DNA of 64,000 bases, taken from NCBI GenBank assembly GCA_022592435.1, contig JABYQS010000018.1, positions 62,001 to 126,000 of the forward strand. Direction: 5' to 3'. Position numbers and translations under genes: made by a program. Of the stretch, positions 43,656 through 55,752 are shown piece by piece (position 1 is the stretch's first letter; every line of letters begins with the position of its first letter). The notes under the pieces are model-generated. The model did no database searches. It was not told the DNA's origin and was given only the letters and a program-made list of their open reading frames with translations. This DNA is from Cerioporus squamosus (lineage: Eukaryota > Basidiomycota > Agaricomycetes > Polyporales > Polyporaceae).

Positions 43656-46600
43656 TTAAATGTAGAACATCGTATCCTTCAACGATCCACCGACCCCATT
43701 AGGACTCTTGTCAGAACGCCAGAGACGTTTCGCTTCCTGCATCACCTCCTCATTCTCGGTTCCGCTCGCCCCAGTGGTGCCCGAATCGGAAATTCCCTGA
43801 AGCAATGGGTGGATGTAGCATCTTCCCCGCTCACATGCTAGATCCGCATAGTAGGCAGGAGACACAAGGCTGACCGCCTTTGTTGCGCGTGCAAACATGT
43901 AGCTGATGTCGTTCGTCAAGGCTTGCAGCTGGTCAGAGCCAATCCCGATCTCGTCGTGGACGACGTAGTAGTGAGTGGGACGGGTTGTCCCTTGCAAGCC
44001 TGACAAAGTCCCATCAGTATGGTGTGGACTGGTCGACAGACGAAGCCCCTCACTCACCTCCATGTGCCTGCAGGTAGAAGTCATACTCGTACACCGCCGT
44101 CGCGCCGCGATCAACGACGGTGCCCGGCTTCGGATTTCCGTCGTGCGCAGCATTGGCAGGTTCCATGGGGAAGAAGCGCGTGTGGTGCCGCTTGCCGCAG
44201 ATGACGATGGTGAGCTTCGGATTGTACGCTCTCTGCGGTGTGCTGTACTTGCGGAACGCCTTCCTCATCTCTGGCATCTCCTCTCTGACTACCGTAATCA
44301 ATTGTCCCTACAATTCGCGTGATTAGAGTTGTGGTTGTGCAAGGGCTCTGGGAGAACATACCTCGGAAACCCCATCACGGTACACGAGCACTCGGGTGGG
44401 GAGTTGACCGTTGTTCTTCGCTCGGAACGCTTCCAGCCGCTCCTCGAACATCGACTTGAGGTCCGTGATCATCTGCACATCGCATCAGCAAGCCTATCAG
44501 CTCGTCCCAAATCCATCTGACACACCTCCTTCTTGGACTCCTGTATCCGCAGGCTCGCAGGGAATTGGCCCATCCTTTTATCAACGCTCGCCACGACGGC
44601 AGCAACGGACGGCGTGCCCCTCACGGTGCCCACGCCCGGGTGCGTAACGTCCATGCCCACGAGCATCGTCGGCTCGCGATTCAGCCACGCCATGTTCTGC
44701 TCCGCGAGCTCGTGATTCACGCCCCCGAGCTTGATGTTGAACTTCAGCGCGACGTTCGCGTAGTACTGCAGCTGCCCCTTCTCCTTCCGGATCTTCGCCG
44801 CGTGCACGCACACCGTCGCGACGTCCAGGAACACGTCGCACAGGTGCTTCAGGCCAGAGTACACGTGCCGGTCCCCATTTGAGAGCACGACGAGCACGAT
44901 CTTCGGCTTGGGGCGCATGCTCAGCAGCGCCTCGCGGATCCGCTGCACGGCCCCCTTCCGGAGCGGGTCCTCCCCGGACTTGCGCGGGAGCTGCGCGACG
45001 CCGATCTGAGGGGGAGTCTGGTCGACCGCCATCCCGCTTCGCTTGCACATGTCTGCGAACCCGCGCCATGTCCGCTCGAGCTCGGGATCTGCTGGGCCCT
45101 GGAACTCGTCGCGCTGGTTCCCATCCTGGATGAGGAGGACCGCCCACTTGTCTAATCGCGCACCGACGGCGAAGCGCACTCCACGCATGTTCCACGACGC
45201 GCGGTCGTCGACCTGCTGGGGGTTGCCGCCAGAGTACCGCACGGTGGGTGGAGGGAGGATGCGCCCTGGGACGACAGCCATCTCCGACCCGACGGTGATG
45301 CCGAACGCATTCGCTGGCGGCGGCGATTGAGACAGGCCGAGCTCGAGCAGCCCACGGTTCATGATCGCGTCGCCGTTCACGTTGGGGTACTGGCAGGCCA
45401 CAGCCAGCATATTCGCAGTGAGCTCGTCGGGTACCTTACCCCGGTACGGCTGCTTCTCCAGAATCACACAGACCTCCGCGGGAAGGAAGTTCTGCTTCTG
45501 TCCACCGACGTCGATCAGGGGGAGGTCAGGATACCGTAGCCGTATGTTGTACTCTGTGTGCGATCAGCATGCAGGGATCGCGTGAGGAGCGAAGAGAGCG
45601 ACTCACTCCGGAGGAAATACTGCTCGACGGTGACCTCGCCCATCCCTTCCGCGACGAATCTGTGCTGACGAGAGTTCACCTTCGCAACCGTCTTCGCCGA
45701 CTTCCGATATTCCAGATGGATGGTCTTCACGCGGATGCCCCGCACGAACGACGCGAGGCGCCCGCTCGGGGCCGTGTTCATGAACTCGATCATCTTTTCC
45801 GCTAGATTACCCGGGGTGTAGAACGCTGTGGTGCAGACATTCACGTTCACCATGAGCTGCTTCCAGGCAGGACGCACGGAGGAGTAGAACCCGCGCCAGG
45901 CCTCGAGCCCGCCCCCAAGGGAGATCGGCGGGGCCATCGGGGACGGGTGGAAGAACTTGTTCCGCCCGACCATGACGCCCCCGCCCACGACGCGGCTGGG
46001 GTGTGAGGCGAGTATGATGTTCATGGCGGAGACCACGGGCGCGAAGTCATAGTCTCGGGCTTGCGGTTGCCCCTCTAGGTAACTTCACGCACAAACGGGA
46101 AGAAGTCAGTAGAGGGACACACCGACCCGAGAGTGAGGAGATCGCGGCAGGTGGAGGCGGGTGGAAGCGACAGCGTATGAGGAGCAGGCGGCACGAGAAG
46201 CGTTATGTTTGCCGTGCACCGAGCCCTCATCACACCGCCACTTCCGAGAGAGAGGCAGCGGGAGTTCGCGGGACTGGGACACTTACCGAACAAGCCCTTG
46301 GGTATCGATTGCTTGAATGTACTTGATAGTCAGTGTATATTCCTTCGGCTCTCGTTGTTGATCCCGCTGCTCTTCCTCATCGTCTTCGTCGGAGTACACG
46401 ACTCGGATGGCCAAGGGCGTGTTCAGTTTCATAGGTGCAAACATCTTGGCGGAGTGGTCGTGCGCGACGCGTCCGGGCAACCCGGCCTGCTTCCACTCGT
46501 TCGTCTGCTCAGCCAGTTGGAAGATTCTCCGCTTGAGTCGCCTGTTCTGCACTGAAGGGTCTATAGAGATATCGTACTCGTGGAAGGGACCTTTCGGAAC

Positions 46601-47132
46601 ATTGATAGGGAAGAAGTTGGTGCGCAGCTTTATGGCTTGCCCGATCGTTCCGAAGTCAGGGCGCGAGGGCAGCTCATCGTCTTTCATTCGCAGTGAGCGC
46701 ATGGAGGCGACCAGCGCATCCTGCGACCCATCGACCAGCCGTGCATCGACGTTCGCGGGTCTGTCTGGTGCAAAGACACTGTAACATACTCAGTCATGAT
46801 CACACTCATCGCAAATGTCCGACTTACCTTCCACGCCCCCGCCCGCCACCGAAGCCTCCTCGGTCACCTCCTCTGAACCCGCCTCGATCGCTTCCCCGAA
46901 AGCCACCTCTGTCGCCGCCGCGGTACCCACCTCTGTCACCGCCACGGTATCCTCCCCGATCGCCACCGCGGTACCCTCCGCGTTCTCCAGGCGGGCCGCC
47001 ACCCCGACTCTGGTAGCCGCCAGAGGAGGGTGCAGGGCTGCCGCGTCCAGGAGGCCCACTGCCACCGCGCCCGCCGCCTCTACCGCCGCCTCTGCCGCCG
47101 CGATCTTGCCCGCGTCCGCGTCCTCGATCCAT
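43656..47132 (-). CDS. Argonaute (RNA-silencing endonuclease) with RGG-rich N-terminus
   Basis: Guide-RNA-dependent slicer or silencing effector. The first exon ([17 protein letters not shown]) is an [11 protein letters not shown] repeat tail of about 100 residues. It is followed by the N domain ([19 protein letters not shown]), linker and PAZ regions ([19 protein letters not shown], then [18 protein letters not shown]), MID ([19 protein letters not shown]) and PIWI ([51 protein letters not shown]). Catalytic Asp residues are seen in GMDVTHP and VYRDGVSE; the fourth position, in [17 protein letters not shown], is Asp and not His. The end is [11 protein letters not shown]. Reading is continuous across about ten exons. 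It indicates an RNAi (quelling-like) pathway in this fungus. No Dicer or RdRP gene is in the window. Confidence 0.92.
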
Positions 47133-48940
47133 AGTGCGTGCGCGTGCGCGTAGTGATGGGTTGCGTTATTGTGGGATGGTTGAGGACAAGGGCGTGAGGC
47201 TTCGCGGCTGCTTTATAGCATGAGGCTCAGCCTTCCATCTCCAGATGACCCGGTGCTGCGGTACCGCGCTAGGTCATAAGTGCCAGATATCTAACCTCTT
47301 GCCTCTTGTGCGATGTCCCTCGGAACACCCAGCGCCGCATCTTACCACACGGGCGCGCATCCCAGCTTTTGTCCTCCTTGTTGCCTCTGCAACATCCCAG
47401 TCTAGTGAGTAGCTAGGTTTCTCGAGAAGGGGGAATGGCTGTGACCAACCGCATGGAGACAGCATGTCTTGCGGTGTGTCCTCTCGGATCGGTGTGTCTC
47501 TTATTGTAGCTTATCCTACGACAGCACCCCGCGACCGAACATGCCACGCGTGGTACGACAGTACCCTCTGCCCATCCACAGATGCACTCTAGGGTTCTGT
47601 CGAGGATGGTAAGTGATGTGGACACAACGTGGTAGGTGCGATGGGGAAGGCGGCCGGAAACGCATCACCTCGAGATGCGAACTGGAGGGGATGAGCGCAA
47701 CCAACCGCGGAAACCTGAAAGAACCCCCATACTTCTGCGGTTCTGCGTCCTCGTGGCAGCGCTAGAATCTCATGCGCGCCGAAGGTGAGGAGAGTTCCTG
47801 GAGTCGGACCTGGGCCTGAACTGCCCGCAGCCCAAGCACTCACGAACGTCCATCCCAGGCCCCTCAGATACCACGTCACAACAACTCCTCCTCCTCTGCA
47901 TCCGCGGCGGTCCACATACTCGAGCGCAGGAAATGCTCTTGATGCTCATCGCGTTCCGCTGCAGAAACAGCTTAGCAATTTCCAGCTGGTGCCGGGCCTG
48001 TTAAAACGAAACGTTAGCTGTAGGATGACCCGTCACCGATGTCCACGTACGCGTACTGGGCCACCCACACAAGGACTACCGCAGTAACGCTTCGTCAGAG
48101 GGTATGCAGCGCTTTAATGGGTAAACGCCAAGCAGCCTCAGTTCGTGGCACTCGTGTTGCCTATGGTATCCCACCGTGACTCCGGCTCTTCACTTAGTCA
48201 TACCCTGCCTGGAGTCTGCCAAGCTCACACAACGTGAACCTCACTTGAAGATCTCAATCAAGACGCATATATGCACTCACACGCTTCACTATCCGACCGA
48301 CTTCCTCTAGTCTTCGATTCCATACGAAGCCCGAGACCAGCATCTGCCCGGGCCCAGGCGGCATGCAAACAAAGTTCGAGGGACATCGGTATCCCGGTCC
48401 TCGTACACGCAACGTGGTGGTGAGCGTTGGGTGGGCAGGTGAGGGTAAGAGTCGAAAGAGGACGGCGTTGACCAGCGACTCAATGCAGGCTGGCTTCTAT
48501 ATCCGACATCTGGGGCTTCGTGTACGTACACGGCACTCGCAATTCCCGCACATGTAACACATATAACGCGACTCGCGGGAACATTCGAACGTCCTGGATA
48601 TCGATGTTCGTGTCCGACATACCCCGGTCTCGTCCAAGCAGTCTTGATCTCATTGATGTTCGCGTGAGGCCGGGAACGAACTCGATGATCGTGATTCGTG
48701 TATGCCCCATGCAGGTACTATACAATGACTACGACGCAGCCGGAACGAGGGTCATCACATACTAGGGTACAACTGAACGAATACTACCTACAGTACTAGT
48801 ACATAAGTGTCCAGCAGAAACGCCCCGCGTCCAAGGATGCAGCGAAGGGGGAATAAGTTACGTACATACGTACCAGGACTTCACGAATACAATATGACGA
48901 ACATCATGGCGACAAGAGCCCACCTTCAGCTCCCGATGGC
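47133..48940. other. Intergenic, nothing recognised
   Basis: About 1.8 kb between the Argonaute start and the 3' end of the ATPase gene. Small open frames on both strands show no family motifs. Unannotated non-coding RNA cannot be excluded. Confidence 0.4.
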
Positions 48941-51670
48941 TCAGTACTCCTGCACATCAGCGTCCGAGAGCGACGCATACTCGCTCTCCGTCCTGTCATC
49001 GTCCGCATAATACTCCTGGACGACCTCCTGCATCGCATACCGCATGATCGGTGAGATCGGCACCAGCTTCGGCCCCAGCACCTCCTCCTCCTCATCCCCG
49101 GCCAACGGCGGGCCATCCATCAGCCGTTCGTGCGCACGCAGCACCTCCTCGTCCGACATCGGCACCATGTCCTCCTCGGACCCATAGGCACCCTCCGACC
49201 CGATGCCCTCGGTGCCAATGCCGGACTCGGGAACCGCAGTGGTGCTGGCTCCAGCAAGAGGCTCGTTGACCGCCGTCGCGCTGCTCTCTGCCCCAGCCCG
49301 TCGACCTCCGCCTCCGCTGCCGAGCTGCATGCGGATGCTCTCGCGCACGCCCATGCTCATCCGGGAGGGGTCGACGAACTCCTTCGACACGGGCTCCGTC
49401 CAGCGCAAGTCGAGGATCCGACCCTTGACCATGCCGTCGATCGCCCTCGCACCCATCTCCCGGCAGAGCAGGAAGTATGGCAGCGAGCGCGTGCGCGGTT
49501 GGGCGAGGCGGTTCATCACCCGGAGTAGCTGGAGTGCGCTGAAGTCGGCCTGGAACTCGGGCGCGTCTCCGCTGGAGCCGTTGGACGCGAACATCGTAGG
49601 AGGTGACTGGTGCGGGTTAGCCGTGAGCGGGCTGTAGATGCGGAAGCCCGTGCCGAGGGTGGCCGAGGCCGGGGGTGACAGGCGGTGGATCGCGTGTGTG
49701 GATGCATGCTCGTTCTGTGGACTGGCCGCACCGTTGGACGCTTCTGGAGCTTGGCCGTTTGTTGATGCCTGAGCAGAATGGATGATGTGCAGATTAAGGA
49801 GGGCATGTGCCTGAATGAAGTGCGAGCTCTGCTTGACTGAAGGTTGCATCAGACATGTATCATCATGGAACAGTTGACAACTTACTGTCGAGCTTTCCGT
49901 TGGAGTTGACTAGTTGGTCTGTGAGCGAAGATCCTCATTCACCAGCGAATGGCTCACCGTAGTCCGTAATATAATCCTGCCAATGCGCGAACTTGCCTCC
50001 AAAAGCCTCGTACAGCTTCTCGAAGTCAAGGCCAGGGCGTAGTCGCTCCGGCACATCCGGCAAGATACGTTCGCGGAAGAACTTGCGCGTCTCGGCCTTA
50101 GCGTGGTCCCCTATGGTGATGATCTGCGCGCAATGTTGGGCAATGTGTCTAAGATGCGATTGCAAAGAGAGACGCACCTTGCAATGCTGCATGATGTTGA
50201 GCTGTCTCAGCCATGTCTGGTAGAAGGGGTCGCTTGTCGCGTGAATGACATGACACAAGCGATCCTGCTTCGTGAGAACGAGCATGGCGTCGAGCAGGCA
50301 CTTCATGGCGTCGATGGACCGAATTAGCGCGGGGCTGTGGATTCGACGTGTGAGCGAATCATGTTCATTTGATTGAGCGGATACTTGCAGTTTGTGCGCC
50401 TCGTCGATGAAGAATACTGGGATCTTCTTTGCAGGGGGTTCGAGTTGCTTTTCTTTGTCCTTGCCGCGATTCTCGCGTACATCGCCGTTTTCCCTACTCT
50501 TTTGATCGGCCTGTTTTCGTCGCGAGGAGAACATCCGTGCACGCCACGAAGGGCGACCCTCCTGCTGCTTCTTGGGGTCTTTGGCCGAACGAGACTCGGG
50601 ATCTCGTTTCGCTTTGGACTCGGCGAGTACTTCGGGCGAGGGTTGGAAGTTCCAATATCTTAGGAGAGAACTCTGCTGATATTACTGAGCGGCAAGTCTC
50701 AAGCTAGGATGCTGCGACTGACTTGGAAGAGCTCCATGAGTCGCGCGACGTCGCTCGTCTTGATGTCTCCGAGCGGAGAGGAGAGCGCTTCAGTCGACTG
50801 CGCTGCGTTCGAAAGACGACGTTCGACGTTGAGCCTGTCATGCTGAAGCGTAATGCTTGAACATCAGCTCTGTTGACAACGTTGCACCACCCACCTTGAA
50901 GCCCCACGCTTCCTTCTCAAAAGCTTCGTACCCTGGCATGTCAGGATCTTGCGCGATACTCATGAAGAATCCCTCCATTTGCTGACTGTAGTACAGCGAG
51001 AAGTGAGTATATGCTGCGAGCCAATGTAGGGTACGCACCTCAAGCTCATATATAGGCTTGCTAGGTCTGCGAAGCCTGCAATACGCAAGTCGAAGTGGAG
51101 GACATGGTAGCGTGGTTGGGTCAACACTTGACGCAGGAGAGCGGTCTTGCCAAAGCTCAATTTATGATCTCATATAGGCAGACAAATCGTACCTTTCCGA
51201 CACTACTCGCGCCGAACAAAACAGTGAAGCTCGGGTCTCCCTCAAGCGCACGTGAGATGGTCCTCAACTCGGCCGGTCGCTCGTGGAATCCAGGAAATGC
51301 CGAAAATGTGTGCGTCGGTGTCAACTGAGCGCGTTCTCTGGCCTCCGCGAGCTCCCTCTTTGTGTCTTCCAGCATCTTCTTCGACTCTGTCAAGGAGCGT
51401 AGTGTCTCGGCGGGCTGTTGCGGGAGCATAGGCACAGACAAGCGGGAGGCAATCAGGCAACGTGTCCGCACTGCCGTAACCTGGAGCGAGTGGGTATGAT
51501 GAGATGAGGGAGATACGTACATTCGCGAGGACACCGATAATCTCGCCGATGCCAAAGAAGTTGCGCTTGCGGACGTCCGTAGGCATGGGCATGCCGCGGC
51601 GGCGGGGAATGTTCGAGCGGAAGAGCCAGTGAAGCTGAAGTGTCCCTCCGTCTCCAATCGTAGTGTACAT
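48941..51670 (-). CDS. AAA-type P-loop ATPase (archaeal-ATPase-like), basidiomycete family
   Basis: ATG 51670 (MYTTIGDGGTLQLHWLF) leads into KRNFFGIGEIIGVLAN, then a predicted coiled coil (ESKKMLEDTKRELAEARER) and HTFSAFPGFHERPAELRTI. The Walker A is FTVLFGASSVGKTALLRQ. Next come HVLHFDLRIAGFADLASLY, then KHDRLNVERRLSNAAQS. A polar, lysine-rich insert separates these from the Walker B VFFIDEAHKL. Then follow HVIHATSDPFYQTWLRQL (sensor-like), KAETRKFFRERILPDV and FGGKFAHWQDYITDY. The tail is acidic and Ser-rich, ending SLSDADVQEY. This matches P-loop ATPases of the archaeal-type (STAND-like) group found in basidiomycetes. Cell role unknown; a membrane- or organelle-associated regulator is a guess. 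Confidence 0.78.
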
Positions 51671-52919
51671 GCTCGTACGCCGCGATGCTGGGGCGAGAGT
51701 GCGTGCGTGCGGGGCGTGGGCCCCGAACGAGCGAGGACTGTGTTGCCGTTGTTGTTCGTGGTCCTGCGGGCCATGTCACCAGAGGATCCGCGCAAGCTGA
51801 GAGAGGAGAAGGAAGGCGTGCTGCCACGGAGTCGATTGAGGATATGGAAGGACGAAAGGAGGGGCGCAGGGGAGATATGAGATATTGGGGACGTTAACGC
51901 GGGCGTCGCACCTAGCAGGTGCAGCCTGTGGTGCGCATACAGCCACCGACCTCCCGCGGGGCGCAGTGTCGGAGGCATGTGTCCATAGTACAGAGGCTAT
52001 ATCACGATCTGTGAAGCGTCGACACGTTGTACCGGCCTGGCGATTGACTTCGGACCTTCGACGAATCTAAGCGCGCTGCGAGCTCTCGACGGTGACCTGA
52101 GGAGCGCGCCAGTAACGATGAACGCGACCTTGGTGTGCACCTGTTGGGTATATGGGGGCGTTCGAGCAGTGACGGACGAGAACAGAGCTGGAAGAAGGCG
52201 GTATTTGTACCACCCAGCTGCTTGATGGAAGTCGATGACGTCGTCGAGGTCGCCTCCGCCACGTGGACGAGGGAAGGCGTCTACCACGAGGAGGGCAGCG
52301 AGGAGACACAACTGTTACGTATGCTCATCGCAGGCATTTTCGGTGAGGAAACAAGGAGGAGGACACGTAGGAAAGCGGGGGAAAGGTGTGATTGTCCCTC
52401 GACGCGGTGCGACGCGCCTGATATACCTGCAAGACGGCACGTGATCGCGTTTACCTTTCCGGGCTACAATATACTTACTCTCGGCGACTTATCGCGATTC
52501 GCGAAGTTGCCTTACTCATGGCTAGTGCTGGCCCGACAGTTGCGACCTGAAACATGACTAGTACCTAAATGCTACTTTCCTGCCTAGCCACAGAATCACT
52601 GCGCAGAACATAGGTATCGCCATCACGTACGACGCGACCTTCCAAGTCGCCGATGTCATCCACCAAGCCGCGGAAGCAATGTCCTCTTGAATCCCACATT
52701 TACGAAGAAAATACTTACTGCTTTGCATAAAACTTGTACTTATCATCGGTTGTACTCAAGCGACGCGGTCAGTTGCTGAGACAGGCGCCGTCTCGGTGAA
52801 TGCCGAGCGGTTCCTGCACTGGCGCCGCTATGGTATAAAGCTGCTCTCTTCCAGCTACTTCTTGTGTCAACCTTCACCCATCTGGTATCTGTGGCTACTT
52901 GCGGCCTTCAATCACTGAA
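51671..52919. other. Divergent intergenic region, nothing called
   Basis: A stretch shared by the ATPase (minus) and cyclin-like (plus) genes. An upstream minus-strand frame beginning MARRTTNNNGN runs into the ATPase region but in a different phase and is not needed for that gene. Confidence 0.4.
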
Positions 52920-55143
52920 ATGCTGCTCGGGTCTCCAAACAGTACAGACAGTTCGTCTTCACTTGCGCATACAGTCACCTCTCCAGACGACGAAGACACT
53001 GCCAACATTGCTCCCGCATCCTCTCCACCATCTTCGTCTCCTGTTGCTGTGACTCCTCCGCACAATCTCGACGAGACAGCTGCAAACATTGCAACTGCTT
53101 TAACTGACGACTCTGCTGCTTCTTTTCTCTGTCGACTGGACGATCTTCTGCTCGCTGTCCAGGAAGATAAAGGCGCCACTCGGGGCTCTGTTGTATCTCC
53201 TGGCTACTCGGAAGACTGCACTGGGACGACAGCATCTGCTAGAACTGCTAAGCTTGAGGCGGCCTCTTCACCGAGCTTGCCTTGTGACCTGAGGCGGAAA
53301 CGCGCAGTACCTGGAGCTCCCACAGGCGGCGTACAACTCGGAGGCGTCACGCAGAAGAAGCGCAAACTATCCACTGGCAAGGCATTCTCGCAAGTGCATA
53401 CTCGCGCATCTCGCAGTTATCAATCAACCTCGGTCACGCGGCTTTCTGGCGCTTTCAGGCTTCAATACGCGCGAGGACCTGGAAGTCTGCGCCGCGCCGA
53501 GTCCCTGCGCTCGCAGGTCTCCATCGAAGAAGAAGAGGACGAGATCCTCAACGAGGTAGGCGTCGTGAATCATCCTCTGTTTCTTACGCTCATTCAAACT
53601 ATAACACGCTTCGTCTACAGGTTATCGACAAGAGCGTACACCCAAAAGGGTTGCCGATTGTTGTTGGGAACGTCGATTCGCCCTTCGGAGGATATGCACC
53701 GACTGTGCCGACCACGCCAACTGCTCACAGCGTCGAAGGTCGGGGGACGACTGCACAAGAAGAACTGTCGCTCATCCAGGACATCCCGATCATTCCTGTC
53801 CCGCCGTTCGAGCTGATTCCGAAGGCGCCGCAGTCTGCAGAAGCGGCGGCCGAGCGAAGAATCGACGCGCTGCTTTCAAGAGAGCGGGACCAGAGGGACT
53901 TTGATGGGTTGCTATGCTCGTCTACTCCGAGAGCATCTCCGCCCAGGACCGAAGATGAGGAGGAGCAATTCTGGATGGACGACTCCGTTCCGCCCTGCGA
54001 TGAGGATGATGCGAACTCTTGGGCAACTATGGTGGCGCTCTCTTCGCCGAAACCTGGCGCGGTGCCCGGCGAGGCCTCGCTTCGCGCCCAGATCTACCCT
54101 TCCAAGATCAAAGTAGACATCGACAGCGGTCTCCTGGAGCAGGTCATACAGTGGCTTCTGGAGGTAAATCGCACCTTGTGTCGCACAGACACAATACCCT
54201 TGACTATATGCTTACAGGTCATGCCGGCGGAAGACCACAAGACGTCGTATTCGCCAGGCGATCTCTACGACCTCTTGTCAAGCTCCTCGGAGACCCGCTT
54301 CCACGCGGCGTATCTCTTTCTGCGGTACCTTCTGCACGTCAGGTCCTCAGGGGCTGCTTCGACGGCCGTTCGCCAGTCTTCGGAGGACCAAGAGGCGCTT
54401 GAAGCCGTCACATGGGACGTCGCCGTAGCATGCCTGGCGCTGAGCGTGAAGGTCCGTACTAGCTTGCGCATCGTGGAAGTTCCCCCGGGAACTCATCACC
54501 ACTCCCGCAGTTTCACCGCGACGTCCTGTTCCCGCTGGACGTCATCTATGTGGACGAGTTCCTGGACCTCGCGCCGCATGAGATCGAGTTTGAGGACCTG
54601 GAGACCGCTCAGCGCGACGTCCTGGAGGCGATCACCTACCGCGTGGGAAGCGCTACCCCGGGCGCATTCATGGCAGAGCTCTGGGCGGCGCTGTCGACGC
54701 TGAGGAGCCTTGTGGGCTTTGATGGTGGCTGGGATGCCGTCCAGGAGGAAGCATGGGGGATCCTGAATGACGCCCTGCAGCGTGAGTGCTATGGTCTGAG
54801 GCGGCGTCATGTTGCTCACGCATAGGGACAGAGCCTGAGCTGCTGCAGTACCCGTCGTCTCTGGTCACAGGCGCAGCCGTCATCGAAGGCGTTCTTGAAG
54901 TCCTACAGAGACGCTACAAGACGACGGGCGTCGACGGGCGAGGGAAGCCGGTTGGCAAGCGAGACGCACGGTCGCTGAGGAAGGCGGCGTTAAAGTGCTC
55001 GCGCGGGGTACGACTGGATATTCAGGACGTCCTGCATGTTTCGAAGGTGAGTCGCGCGACCATACCCGTGCAACTATCACTTAAAGGCGTTATAGGAGGA
55101 CCTGCTCGCTTGTCAGAAGTGGCTGGGATTGACGACGTACTGA
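52920..55143 (+). CDS. Cyclin-fold protein
   Basis: The N-terminal 250 residues are Ser/Thr/Pro rich with a basic, nuclear-signal-like stretch (TQKKRKLS) and an acidic cluster (SIEEEEDEILNE). From about residue 350 a cyclin-like fold is recognisable: IDSGLLEQVIQWLLEVMP, ETRFHAAYLFLRYLLHV, VTWDVAVACLALSVKFHRD, LDLAPHEIEFEDLETAQRD and VLEAITYRVGSATPGAFMA. A second helical repeat follows (SSLVTGAAVIEGVLEVL). The seven or so exons join in frame, ending WLGLTTY at 55143. The arrangement ETRF-AAYLF and AxxxLALSVKFHRD is a cyclin-box signature, so it is probably a regulatory partner of a kinase. No destruction box was identified. Which kinase, and whether cell cycle or nutrient signalling, is not clear. 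Confidence 0.8.
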
Positions 55144-55752
55144 GACCGCTGCTGACGGGTTTATGCTTATATTACTCTTGGTGCTCACTTCGATAGTGTA
55201 AGAATCACATCCGTAATGTGTCGTTGCGCGCGATTCTTTGGCGTGGCGCGCTTGCGGTGAGTTCGTTCCTAGACAGTTGCCAAACAGAGCCGAGCACCTT
55301 CTGAGCGTTTATCAGATAGCTGAGTCATCCTCACATCCAGTCGCAATTGCGCTCGCCGGTGAGCTCTTCGTCCGGAACGCCTGACATCGTTTTATTCGTT
55401 TCATTGGCGAGATGAGTACAGTATGCGGCGTCGCCGTGCACCTGGACCCTAGAGGAGAACAACTGGGCATATGGTACGTGAGCGTCAGAATTCAGCATCA
55501 GTCAGCCACCGTCCGCTGACGGAGCTCCCCCATGGCGCCAAACAGTGTTCAAATCGGAGCCCCGCCGCCGGAGGTTCGAGCGAGTCATTCCTGATCTTCA
55601 CTTTAGCGACATCATAAGTATGATCGCCCGCCGCGGTATGGACCCCCGCAATCCTGACAGTGGAGTACCTACTCCGTTCTAGTGCAAAGTTCTCGCAGTT
55701 CAGCTTGGCTTTATCCCTCGCGAGACTCAGACCTGAGTCGATACGTCTCCGG
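55144..55752. other. Intergenic, nothing recognised
   Basis: 3' flank of the cyclin-fold gene and promoter of the first transporter. No specific motif identified. Confidence 0.4.

Noticed and set aside
51453..51978. Upstream minus-strand frames before the ATPase start at 51670
   Set aside because: They are in other phases than the conserved start MYTTIGDGG and carry no motif.
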